From: Symsagittifera roscoffensis
Taxonomy: Eukaryota > Xenacoelomorpha > Acoela > Convolutidae
DNA length: 64,000 nucleotides
Assembly (NCBI RefSeq): GCF_963678635.1
Contig: NC_087066.1
Location: 41,439,338 to 41,503,337, forward strand
Reading direction: 5' to 3'
Shown here: positions 56,001 to 64,000 of the stretch, piece by piece
Numbering within the stretch: the stretch's first letter is position 1
How the letters are laid out: every line of letters starts with the position of its first letter
Position numbers and translations under genes: made by a program
The notes under the pieces: model-generated
Told to the model about the DNA's origin: nothing
The model's database searches: none
Seen by the model: the letters and a program-made list of their open reading frames with translations, nothing else

Positions 56001-59000
56001 TATGAAACTTAAAGTGATCTCCGGTAAGAGGTTCGGCATGGCGCCGCAAGGAAAGAAGATACAGTCGATAATCTCAGTGGCTGGACACCAGGTAATAAGA
56101 AATTTGAGTGAACCATCAGAGTTCACTTTAATGCATTTGGACACATATGCAGATTATCTGAGGCAGGTGGAGCCACGCACTGAGTCGAGAGCTGTGCGAG
56201 CACTACTAACGACGGGTGGCCCTCGCATGAAGAAACTTCATGGACGCTACTTGGAGGTCTATGGGCCGTATCAAGTAATGCTGAACGTGGATGGAATCAG
56301 CATGTACACCAGGACTTACATAACAACAGATGATGACCAAATGGGGCAGATCTATTTGGGTGAAGAGGAACTCAAAGTCCGCAGGATAGGCCATGACGCC
56401 ATGATGGAACAAGACGCGGTACATATTGGATATGAAGCAGATGTGACAGCACACCTGCTTGACACCAACGGAACAAAAATCGGAGTCACAGGGCTTCTGG
56501 ACACAGGCGCGGTGGTGAGTGTGATGCCGATAAAAACCTGGGAGAGAATGGGCTTCACGCGGGAAGACTTGATTCCTACGAATCTCCGACTAGCCGCTGC
56601 AAATCGAGGAGCTATCTACGTAGCCGGAAGAACACCGGTGACGGTCCTTCACATGGGAGGACGGAACCTTTGGATGAGCTTCTTGGTGGTAGAGAATCTG
56701 GACGACGCCGACCAATTCATCTTGGGCAGAGATTTTGTCAGGAACTTTGACGTGATGATTGACTTGAACAACGGTCTAATACGGATTAGAAACCCGGACC
56801 GAAAGTATGTTAAGAGACCAATTAATAGGATAATAACAGATGAAAATAAGGTACCAGTTTTTTTGGGTAGAAAAGTAAAGTTACAACCAGGACAAGCTGT
56901 AGTAGCAATTTTTAGAATGAGAAATTTAAATTCGTTAAGTGATAGCAAACAGGTTTGCTTAGTACCGAATCCAAATAGTCAGAGTTCGGTGATTTTAGGC
57001 CGGAGCTTCTCGGTAACGCGAAACGGACTGTGTGTCAGTGTGTTGTTGAACACACTGGACACCACGGTTTCAATCCAGCGTGGAAAGAAGCTTGGTTACG
57101 CATTGCCGATGAGGACCGACTATGAAGAGACACAAAACTTGAAGAAATATAGTGTGAAAGACTGTCCTTATCATGCAAATAAAGATAAAATCTTAAAGAG
57201 AATTAATGAATTAAAATCTATTCGTAAATTGTTTTCAATGAAATCCGAAACGGACGACGGCTTATCAAGCTGCTCGAATTTTCCGGAACGCCCCTCGTCA
57301 TATGAACTAGATTCTGACAAACCGGTTTTGCCAGAAATAGAACATTTAAAAGGAAAAATAGGTGAGGGAGATTTTGAAAAATTGCGGGACCTCCTAGATC
57401 GGAACGCCGAAGTATTTCCAAAACATAAGGCGTACATCGGTTGCTGTAATTTCGTCGAACACGAAATCGAACTAGAAGAGGGCGCCGTTCCCCATAGGGA
57501 AGGCGCAAGGCGAATGACGCCACATAAATCGGAAGCGTGCCGAGCGGAAATAGAAATGTTGCTTGAATACGACATGATAGAACCCTCGAAATCACCATGG
57601 GCTTGCGGAGTAGTAATGGCGAAAAAGAAAGGGGGGCAGCTTAGATTTTGTTGCGACTTTCGTTACTTGAACGCGGTAACGATTAAAGATGCGTACCCGA
57701 TACCACGAATAGACGAGAGCCTATCCAAACTTGGTGATGCAAAGTTCTTCACCACATTGGACTTGGGTTCTGCCTTCTGGCAGGTTCCTCTGCGAAAGAA
57801 GGACAGGGAGAAAACCGGATTCGCGTGCGAATTGGGGTTGTACCAGTGGAAGAGGATGCCCTTCGGCTTGTGCAATGCAACAGCAACCTTTCAAAGGCTG
57901 ATGGCTCAGGCTTTGACAGGAGTGACCAAAAAGTACGGGAATCTCTTGATGTGCTACGTGGATGACGTAGTCATAGCGACACCAACCCTGGAGGATCACA
58001 TTGATCGACTCGATGAGGTCTTCGGATGTATGAAAAGAGCAGGCTTGAAATGCAAACCATCGAAATGTGAAATCCTTAGGGATTCGATCAAGTACCTGGG
58101 AAGAATGGTGGACCGGCATGGTGTGAGGCCAGATCCAGAAGCAGTAGAGGCTGTGCTGACATGGAAAGCTCCTAGAACGGACACACAGCTCATGAGCTTC
58201 CTAGGGTTTGCCAATTACTACCGAGAATTCATAAAAGGATACGCGGACAAGGTGTACCCGATGCAGAAGCTGATGCGCAACAAAGGGAAAAAGTTCGAAT
58301 GGAACGATGAGGCACAAGTTGCTTTCGAGAACATAAAGCGGGAACTGTGCGAAGCGCCAGTGCTGGGCATGCCTACAGAAAAGGGCATGTATGTTCTTGA
58401 CACAGACGCATCGGTGGTGGCCATCTCAGGAATATTGCATCAAGAGCAAGAATGGAACGGAAGAACAGTCCTCCGTCCCATTGCATACGGCAGCAAGGTC
58501 TTGAGTGACACAGAGATGAAATATGGCGCACCGAAAGCAGAAATGTTTGCAGTAGTCACCTTCGTGGAAAAGTACCGTGCATACTTGGGGAGCGCTCCCT
58601 TCAAGTTACGCGTGGACAACAGAGCGTTATCCTGGTTGAAGACCTACTCGATGGATCAGAGTTATATTGGTAGATGGATAGTCAGATTGGATGGCTACCA
58701 TATGATAATCGAACATAGGATGCGTGATAAACATCAGAATGCTGACAGTCTCAGCAAGAAAACTGAGTTCTATGAAAGATTGGAGCAGAAGCAGGCCAAT
58801 CAGGCGGAAGTAAAGGAGGGATTCTCGTTTCTGGACCAAGAAACTTATGAAGCGCTTCCCTTAACGAGATGGTTGGATAAGTCTGGACATCCAATTCCGG
58901 GGCATCCTGAGTTACCTGTAGAGAAAGCAGCCGAGATAAAGATCCTGTCAAGGGAGGACCCGGTCCCCTTGGATTTGTTGCTGCGCTCGAACCTGGTACA

Positions 59001-62000
59001 GCAGGAACTCTCTCGCATGAATATAAACAGCCTCTCATTATTGGATAAAACGGTGCATGTCACACCACAAGTGATGCGGATACTGGGTGGATTGTTAGAA
59101 AGAGAAGTGACCAGAGATGACCCCGAGTGGACAGCAACAGTGGCATCGCTAACAGTCAGTGAGAAAGTGAAGATCATGCCGTCCAGACAACAGCACGAAG
59201 AGAACAAGAGGGATTGTAGGACAATAGTTCAGCAACTAGTATCCTCAATACCCCAAGAGATTTTAACCAGTACTTCTTACGGACAGAAAGGACGGGAGAG
59301 CGGCAAGCAAAAGAAAACTGTCACCTTTGTAGACCGGGATAAAGAGGGTGGAGTTGTAAAACAAAATCTGCTGCAAGACTATTTGTCCGGGGAGAAGGAT
59401 AAGGAGAAAAACCAGCGATCACAAGATCAACACCCGGGACAAGGAAATTTGTCCGGGGAGTCCGAGATAGACGAGAAAATTCCTGATGAGAAACAGGACC
59501 TAGAGAACAAAGTTTTGTCCGGGGAGTTCAGATGGATGCGAAGGAAATACGGACATGATCTGGAAGAGCGTGCAGTCTCCAGCACAACACCTTCGACGGA
59601 TGATAAGTCAGAAAGCTCGAGAATGAACACCTATTCAGACAGGGATTCGACCTCGGGATCAGAACTGTCAGAACTGGCGATACACACGCTACTAGTGGAA
59701 ACTCGGGCGAGAAACCTGGACAGAGAGGTGTACCAGGATCCTGACAGTGATCGCTACCTAATACCAAGCGAAAGAGTCTTTGACAACGCAGCGGATGACT
59801 TAGAAACGATAGCGGTATCGAAACGTTCGATAAGCCTGTTGCCGCAGAAAGAGGTAGTCAGGGCTGATCTTCAGCCGTTTCAACAAGAAACACAACCGTT
59901 GGCGAAGATTTGGTGCGTTAAGATGGAAGAAGACACACATCAGCCCAACGAGCTGAACAGTCAGATGAGAGTCATGAAGACGTACTTGAAGGCGAGATAC
60001 AGACTCTCGGACCTTCTAAGGGCGCAGAGAAATGATCGCATGACAAGCAACCTAAAAAGGTGGATAGAAAACGGTGCACCTGACAAAGGTGACCTGGAAG
60101 AAGACAGCTATAGGATCCTGAGACAATACTTCATGCAGAAGGAGGGGAGATTATATCTGAACAAGGACGGGATCGTGGCTTGCAGGAGAAGAGGAGAAGA
60201 CAAGGTCTTATACAAATATAACGCGATAGTGTTGCCGCAACTCTATCAGACAGAACTATTATTCAGGTCGCATGATCAGATGGGCCATCAAGGGATCGAC
60301 AAAGTGTATCAGAGGATCCTGAAGCGCTTTGAGTGGCCTGGGATGAAAAAGGCATGCGAGAAATGGGTGACAGCATGTCTGTCATGCCAACAGGTCAAGG
60401 ATCCTAGGAAGTTGCGATTTCCTTTACAATCAATTGAGTCGTCTGAATTCAACGAGGTGGTGCAGATAGATCACCAGAAGATATGCATGACAGACAGCGG
60501 TTACAACCAAGTCTTGGTCATGATAGATCACTTCACGAAGTATGCAGAGGCCGTGCCCTGCATAACTGCCTCGGCGGAAGAGACATGCGACCACCTGATC
60601 AATACGTGGATAGCAAGACACGGATGTCCAATGACGTTTCAATCGGACAATGGAACGGCTTTCGTAGGCGAGCTTACGAAAGAGCTTATGAGACGGTCAC
60701 AAGTCGCTCAGGCTCACTCCACGACATACCACCCTCAGACGAATGGCTTAGTAGAAAGACAGAATAGGACGTTAGTGTCGATGCTGAGGGTATATTGTTC
60801 CAGGTACATGACCGATTGGGACAGATACCTTCCACAGGTGATGGGAGCTTATAATAGCACGCAACACTCCACCACTGGAGTCAGTCCACACATGATGCTG
60901 ACGGGACACGAGAAGTCTTTACCCTTGACATTCTTCTACCCAGAGTATGAGGGAAAGAAAACATCCCCACAGGTCTACGTGAGGGATGTGATCAGACGCC
61001 AACAGGAGTTGAACGACTTGTGTAGACGAAACACTCAGCAGGCACAGGCAAGGCAGAGGAAAAGATTCGACAAGAAAGCAGCTGGTGCAAAGGCTTACTC
61101 GGTGGGAGACTACGTATGGGTATTTCAGAACGTTATACCACCGAAAGGGACAAAAAAGCTTCTGAAGAAGTGGAGGGGACCCTTCATGATTACAGAGGTG
61201 CACCAAGAGGGACGCTTTTATAGACTGAGTACTGGCCGAGCCGCCCACTACGAGAACATCAAGCCACACAATCCATCGACAGAAGACTGGTGTATACCTG
61301 CAGACATGGAAGAAGGGGATTATCTAATGATGGATCCTGCTTGTGAGGTCAATGAAAAAGGCACCAGGGAGAAGAACGATGGAAACGAAGTCGTAGAGGA
61401 AGGTACGGATACACCATTGGACCTGGATCCAAACGAACAGATCGAAGCGGACGATGAAACCTTGCCCTACGCAGAGGAAGATTGGCAGGATTCCGAACAG
61501 ACAGAGGTTCCCAAGAACATGGAACCAGATCTTCCGTTCACGATGCAGACTCGTCAGAAAGACGGGACGAGACTAAGAAAGAAATACAATCCTTACGGTG
61601 ACGACTTTGTAGTGGATAGGATAGATCTAAAGAAAATAGTGGAGGAAGTAGTGGGTTTAGAGGAAATAACAGTGTCACAGGACATTGACATAGTCGATGA
61701 TCACAACGATGAGTGGGTTGACGACTGGTTGAAACCCGAGGTGGAGTTCGACGATGAGCAACAGCAGTCAAATGAACAAGACCTGACGAACCTGCGTGTC
61801 TTAGAGTGGCTGAACGAAATGACATCAGACCCTGAAAAGACCAGCGTTACGATTCAAGACGTAGATCGCGAAAGCGCGAAATACATTAAGACCGAACGAG
61901 ATGATCCTTCCTGGGCTGCCCAGGAAGGACAACTTCTCATTCCAGCTTCTAATCTTGACTTAATACCCGGTATGCGATCGACGGGGACGCCGATGGATAT

Positions 62001-62625
62001 TTTTGTCCGGGGAGTGGGGGTAGGACTTACCCACACTGAAAACTTGATAATAAAAAAATTGAGAATAGCAAGAGAAACAGGAAACTTAGAAGCAGAAACA
62101 GGTGAAGAACCTAAGAAACCTGACATAGGCAGGGTAGTTGAGTCATATTTTAATTTACCAAATGAATATTCTAGTAACATAATACTAACAGACAGTGATT
62201 TCATACTCACAAACAGAACATGTGCGGTAGCTATCACCGCAGACATGAGTTTTAGGACGGCGCTAGCGGCAGATTTTAAGAGGGAATATAAAAACGTGGA
62301 ATTCCTTTGGAAGAAAAGACCAGGGATAGGGGGCGTAGCAGCCTTACCCCCGGCGGTGTCGCAGAAACCGGGAAAGTACTTATGCTTCTTGGTAACGAGG
62401 GCGACAGAGAAGCAGCACGTGGACCCAGAAAACCTAGTCTTGTCTTTGACGAGGCTGAGGGACTTCCTTGTGGAAATGGACGTGAAGGAGCTTTCGCTTC
62501 CAGTGTACGATCCAAATAGAGGAAGACTGCATCCTCGGGAATTGTACGCGCTTGTACACGTGATATTCTCTGATACGAGCATACAAGTGTATCTACATAA
62601 GAAATATTACTTAAGTATAGGCTGA
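53023..62625 (+). CDS. Giant Ty3/gypsy-type Gag-Pol polyprotein, 3200 aa
   Basis: One uninterrupted frame encoding an LTR-retroelement Gag-Pro-Pol, cut by its own protease into particle and enzyme proteins. Order: Ser/Glu-rich N-terminus; coiled coil about 310-430; Gag core about 600-770; two CX2CX4HX4C zinc knuckles (C801, C853); protease LDTGA (D1160); reverse transcriptase about 1500-1700 with YVDD at 1645-1648; RNase H with DTDAS near 1793; integrase H2417-x4-H2422-x29-C2452-x2-C2455 and D2483, D2542, E2578 (D,D-35-E); then WRGPF near 2717, like the GPY/F module. No Gag-Pol frameshift is needed. Usual fused relatives are well under 2000 aa. The excess lies in the N-terminus, a 450-aa RNase H-integrase spacer with LSGE repeats, and an acidic C-terminal 440 aa without a recognised domain. 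Intact motifs and higher GC than its surroundings suggest recent activity. The start has an in-frame stop upstream; M27 is an alternative. Confidence 0.93.
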   Translation: MSLDKSRIPKRGNSSRKFIPEKQRKTMTDPFVDWIKRSRSDKRGTVSGRMVETRSQKTSEERRELLEVEVNTDHTMNDNQGVNGLEGRGRRLASESTPVEQGHDFATSTGTLDREEMSELSDISTEVTATRRSPTDNTMMAGGTGKQTTSSSFSERMKNTFGNIFPFSMGGGAGNDGESQEEEDEEEQGDFGSQVSLNSSIQENEAYVGGETGTMDKFGVVTTISKEANTPGQSKDFAIRTSSEPQTGESRTRGLGNALTDPEINNDKTSRQRVKARISTSTKLPGTDRVTPPLVTPLMDNGAALEEALNNIVGSLGEQNEQMSIKMSELERAVHIERESLREEINRNRQEVGRSEKRLKERTDEHMTRNLSRMTREAEQRELRLRADMEKLRIQQEQSLGSLDTKIDAMMERRTQAIMDRLDGLLSSKSGPKEGEPNSGGPSREPRVNFNEHQRRKTNGSTRGRGSSSGYATRGNTAWGPNSRASSTGNRQTSNERPTQSTHATGRSDSSNMGHTSPRRSHMGQAGNAHGDSDCRDAPHTEPSTRCEDTQAGHSRDATAMATAFEPLNRSLETFLTRLSRTNERSEKSRRVFKKPRCYKDESDGCIDTWIEVMKLHFEEEDLSERQECSALTSNLEGTALNCVMAKKQYQRDTAEKIFEILLNRFGSGVQGHQAMMRFEKRRQREDETIDKFLDDLEMLRRRSQPDESNRRMNLAVASKFIDGVKNDELRTMLATHYTPLSTNAPTPEELRLKSKEYLLLKPPSRSGYYKNNYGNFNNGPANQGNNWYKPRDDMDKRRSCANCSSTDHHVSACPAYKQGMKAIGFSLEDEDASELDHEDFMRGVIAKFGPRCFFCNLEGHFKSDCPQFWDAVADIKHPRHEEALSGVKASKARLLSEAEARRKDKPQELAAKKMQAVTEEAREPEPATAADDFKIDYKAAAKDALNRVQQELVTKEIEQKVKLELENEKLQEQLNTFEATEFEETKTPSSLDMKLKVISGKRFGMAPQGKKIQSIISVAGHQVIRNLSEPSEFTLMHLDTYADYLRQVEPRTESRAVRALLTTGGPRMKKLHGRYLEVYGPYQVMLNVDGISMYTRTYITTDDDQMGQIYLGEEELKVRRIGHDAMMEQDAVHIGYEADVTAHLLDTNGTKIGVTGLLDTGAVVSVMPIKTWERMGFTREDLIPTNLRLAAANRGAIYVAGRTPVTVLHMGGRNLWMSFLVVENLDDADQFILGRDFVRNFDVMIDLNNGLIRIRNPDRKYVKRPINRIITDENKVPVFLGRKVKLQPGQAVVAIFRMRNLNSLSDSKQVCLVPNPNSQSSVILGRSFSVTRNGLCVSVLLNTLDTTVSIQRGKKLGYALPMRTDYEETQNLKKYSVKDCPYHANKDKILKRINELKSIRKLFSMKSETDDGLSSCSNFPERPSSYELDSDKPVLPEIEHLKGKIGEGDFEKLRDLLDRNAEVFPKHKAYIGCCNFVEHEIELEEGAVPHREGARRMTPHKSEACRAEIEMLLEYDMIEPSKSPWACGVVMAKKKGGQLRFCCDFRYLNAVTIKDAYPIPRIDESLSKLGDAKFFTTLDLGSAFWQVPLRKKDREKTGFACELGLYQWKRMPFGLCNATATFQRLMAQALTGVTKKYGNLLMCYVDDVVIATPTLEDHIDRLDEVFGCMKRAGLKCKPSKCEILRDSIKYLGRMVDRHGVRPDPEAVEAVLTWKAPRTDTQLMSFLGFANYYREFIKGYADKVYPMQKLMRNKGKKFEWNDEAQVAFENIKRELCEAPVLGMPTEKGMYVLDTDASVVAISGILHQEQEWNGRTVLRPIAYGSKVLSDTEMKYGAPKAEMFAVVTFVEKYRAYLGSAPFKLRVDNRALSWLKTYSMDQSYIGRWIVRLDGYHMIIEHRMRDKHQNADSLSKKTEFYERLEQKQANQAEVKEGFSFLDQETYEALPLTRWLDKSGHPIPGHPELPVEKAAEIKILSREDPVPLDLLLRSNLVQQELSRMNINSLSLLDKTVHVTPQVMRILGGLLEREVTRDDPEWTATVASLTVSEKVKIMPSRQQHEENKRDCRTIVQQLVSSIPQEILTSTSYGQKGRESGKQKKTVTFVDRDKEGGVVKQNLLQDYLSGEKDKEKNQRSQDQHPGQGNLSGESEIDEKIPDEKQDLENKVLSGEFRWMRRKYGHDLEERAVSSTTPSTDDKSESSRMNTYSDRDSTSGSELSELAIHTLLVETRARNLDREVYQDPDSDRYLIPSERVFDNAADDLETIAVSKRSISLLPQKEVVRADLQPFQQETQPLAKIWCVKMEEDTHQPNELNSQMRVMKTYLKARYRLSDLLRAQRNDRMTSNLKRWIENGAPDKGDLEEDSYRILRQYFMQKEGRLYLNKDGIVACRRRGEDKVLYKYNAIVLPQLYQTELLFRSHDQMGHQGIDKVYQRILKRFEWPGMKKACEKWVTACLSCQQVKDPRKLRFPLQSIESSEFNEVVQIDHQKICMTDSGYNQVLVMIDHFTKYAEAVPCITASAEETCDHLINTWIARHGCPMTFQSDNGTAFVGELTKELMRRSQVAQAHSTTYHPQTNGLVERQNRTLVSMLRVYCSRYMTDWDRYLPQVMGAYNSTQHSTTGVSPHMMLTGHEKSLPLTFFYPEYEGKKTSPQVYVRDVIRRQQELNDLCRRNTQQAQARQRKRFDKKAAGAKAYSVGDYVWVFQNVIPPKGTKKLLKKWRGPFMITEVHQEGRFYRLSTGRAAHYENIKPHNPSTEDWCIPADMEEGDYLMMDPACEVNEKGTREKNDGNEVVEEGTDTPLDLDPNEQIEADDETLPYAEEDWQDSEQTEVPKNMEPDLPFTMQTRQKDGTRLRKKYNPYGDDFVVDRIDLKKIVEEVVGLEEITVSQDIDIVDDHNDEWVDDWLKPEVEFDDEQQQSNEQDLTNLRVLEWLNEMTSDPEKTSVTIQDVDRESAKYIKTERDDPSWAAQEGQLLIPASNLDLIPGMRSTGTPMDIFVRGVGVGLTHTENLIIKKLRIARETGNLEAETGEEPKKPDIGRVVESYFNLPNEYSSNIILTDSDFILTNRTCAVAITADMSFRTALAADFKREYKNVEFLWKKRPGIGGVAALPPAVSQKPGKYLCFLVTRATEKQHVDPENLVLSLTRLRDFLVEMDVKELSLPVYDPNRGRLHPRELYALVHVIFSDTSIQVYLHKKYYLSIG
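59382..59526 (+). repeat. 66-bp periodic TTTGTCCGGGGAG motif inside the polyprotein
   Basis: The 13-mer occurs at 59382, 59448 and 59514, spaced exactly 66 bp, encoding LSGE each time in the RNase H-integrase spacer. A fourth copy at 62002 lies in another reading frame (encoding FVRG). Confidence 0.85.
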
Positions 62626-63021
62626 GTGATGTGCGAGAGGGTGTTAGGCCAAAGACTAAGTTGTGTGTAATATGTGAGAGGTGCGTTATGTTATGTTATG
62701 TGTTAGGTTATTAAGATCATGGGTAAGTAGGGGTTAGTGACCATGAACAACTAAATGACGATCTTGGGAATAGATCCAAAGTTTGGACTGTCCAATCTTA
62801 GGTCGAATTCCAAAATTTTAGAGACCAATTGATTTTAATAAATTTTAGGATAAATATCTTTTTATCTGAACTGTCTTTAAGCAAATTTTAACGATGTATG
62901 TTAAGGTGAAATTGACAAGTGTGACATTCGTGATTTCTTTTCTAGATCCTGATTGATCATTTAATTGCTCACTTGAGTCAAAACTTGAAATCGAAATCAA
63001 ATCAAACTTGGAAAGAACAGT
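62626..63021 (+). other. Spacer between the two retroelement frames
   Basis: 396 bp without an open frame. It contains GTTATGTTATGTGTTAGGTT short repeats near 62690 and AT-rich sequence. It could hold an internal promoter or splice acceptor for the second frame, but none is identifiable. Confidence 0.4.
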
Positions 63022-64000
63022 ATGGACAATTTCAACCTGGATGAATTGATGGACCTGGCAGAGGCATATGTAGGACCGATGGTAGATGCGATCTATCGTC
63101 GGCTGATCGAACGAGACTTCGCTCTGGAGGACCCAGAGGTGGTCATGTTGCTGACCGCCCTGATTAACATCTTGGGGCACGACAACCGTGGGGACCGCCC
63201 CACGGAAGTCCTGTTGATGGCAGCATATGGAGAAAGAGGAGTACTAGACCGCCCGAACATGAGAGTGATGAGGTGGAGAAACGGGGCTCTCTCAGGGAGT
63301 GACTTGGCGAATGAGCCTGGGTTGGGAAGTTCTAGGACTTACCAACCAGGTGAGATGCCAATGCCCTCCAAGCCCAAACCTGGGCTGACGAGAATGCATC
63401 GGGAGATGAACAGCGAGGCGACCTCGTCTGGTTCACCACTGAGAGCAGCTGTGCCACCAAAAGGGGCGAAAGTAACACAGAAGGTTCAGACGAACCAAAC
63501 CATACAAGATCTGGACGAGATGAACGATCAGTTGAGAAGTACGAAGAAGGAGTTAAACGATATGACGAAGACCATGCTGGCGATGGAGGAAGACCGGGAC
63601 ATGTGGAGAAAGTTGTTTGAAGACTGCAACAAAAAGCAGGGTCAAGAGATCGAACGCTTAAGGCAGGAATACAAAGAGCGATCGGAGCAGGTGGCGTTGA
63701 CGACGTCCATTGAGAAAGTGATACCTGCAAGGGATATTCCTCGTGGGCAGTCCCCGATGGAGCTCTTGACACCTCGAGAAATGAGTCAAACAACGGAGAC
63801 ACGGCTTCCAGCAGAGACGCACCGAGTAACAATCCCGGATCCTAGTGACACCTTGGGTGATCCCGTCGTAGAACAGACAGTGAGAAAACTGATAGAGACC
63901 GCTGGACGATTGGTCGCTAACAAGAATGCACCAGGTTCCGGGGTGACTGCACCCTATGGAACGATTGACGATACGGGCAGAGTACAACTCTCCCAGACAG
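63022..64000 (+). CDS. Second retroelement open frame, partial (326+ codons, runs off window)
   Basis: The frame is open from ATG 63022 (MDNFNLDELMDLAEAYVG) to the window end. I do not recognise the family. The N-terminal about 55 residues look helical and acidic. A Pro/Lys-rich linker follows. A heptad-like coiled coil runs from about residue 155 to 225 (LDEMNDQLRSTKKEL ... EEDRDMWRKLFEDC), then a Thr/Pro-rich region. No signal peptide, membrane helix or Cys-rich domain is visible so far, so nothing supports an envelope protein. GC content and codon use look like the polyprotein upstream, 396 bp away on the same strand, so I infer that it belongs to the same element. The helical N-terminus plus coiled coil recalls the N-terminal part of the polyprotein, so a second Gag-like or accessory structural protein is possible. 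Confidence 0.7.
   Translation, partial: MDNFNLDELMDLAEAYVGPMVDAIYRRLIERDFALEDPEVVMLLTALINILGHDNRGDRPTEVLLMAAYGERGVLDRPNMRVMRWRNGALSGSDLANEPGLGSSRTYQPGEMPMPSKPKPGLTRMHREMNSEATSSGSPLRAAVPPKGAKVTQKVQTNQTIQDLDEMNDQLRSTKKELNDMTKTMLAMEEDRDMWRKLFEDCNKKQGQEIERLRQEYKERSEQVALTTSIEKVIPARDIPRGQSPMELLTPREMSQTTETRLPAETHRVTIPDPSDTLGDPVVEQTVRKLIETAGRLVANKNAPGSGVTAPYGTIDDTGRVQLSQT

Noticed and set aside
61854-62582. 242-aa minus-strand open frame
   Set aside because: It lies wholly antisense to the polyprotein, has no motif and no codon-use support, and is a shadow of the coding strand.
63332-63832. 166-aa minus-strand open frame
   Set aside because: Antisense to the longer plus-strand frame that is open from 63022 to the window end.
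63022-64000. Envelope-type protein in the position after pol
   Set aside because: No signal peptide, membrane helix or Cys-rich ectodomain is visible in the 326 codons present; the label would rest on position alone.

Overview
The window is animal nuclear DNA. It is mostly AT-rich non-coding sequence with spliced genes (GT-AG introns, one GC-AG), an ABCE1 gene, a duplicated PLAC8-family gene, degraded non-LTR and MULE-type transposons, many inverted-repeat elements, and one very large intact LTR-type retroelement polyprotein. The phylum cannot be fixed from sequence alone; a marine invertebrate is a reasonable guess, but it is only a guess.

Layout. 1-3.4 kb: AT-rich sequence with a 1.1-kb terminal-inverted-repeat element. 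3.36-23.4 kb: a tandem segmental duplication, unit A 3362-11252 and unit B 11253-about 23414. Each unit carries one complete three-exon PLAC8-family gene on the minus strand, reconstructed here from splice sites with consistent phases; the two predicted 118-aa proteins are identical. The left 4.5 kb of the units is nearly identical, whereas the right part is clearly diverged and carries different transposon insertions: a 694-bp element in unit A, and a twice-repeated foldback element in unit B. 23.4-28.7 kb: intergenic, with short tandem repeats, a broken MULE-like transposase interrupted by a long palindrome, and a 352-bp element with CAGGGTGGYC ends.

28.78-43.92 kb (minus strand): a complete ABCE1 (RLI1) gene, 11 coding exons, 606 aa, with all Fe-S cysteines and both ATPase cassettes. 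Its third intron is 9.4 kb and is a nest of non-LTR retrotransposon pieces, foldback half-elements and tandem repeats. Intron 5 uses a GC donor.

43.7-51.2 kb: a direct tandem duplication (3744/3745 bp, four differences seen). It contains ABCE1 coding exon 1 plus upstream sequence rich in CCGGARGGGT motifs, so ABCE1 exon 1 is present twice. The same motif family continues to 52.3 kb, ending in a dense array just before a 3200-codon open frame (53023-62625). That frame holds Gag with two zinc knuckles, aspartic protease, reverse transcriptase, RNase H and integrase of a Ty3/gypsy-type element, with unusually long N-terminal, internal and C-terminal extensions. A second open frame starts at 63022 and runs off the window. 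The motif-rich DNA from about 45.4 kb to 53 kb is best read as the leader or 5' region of this element, now abutting the ABCE1 promoter.
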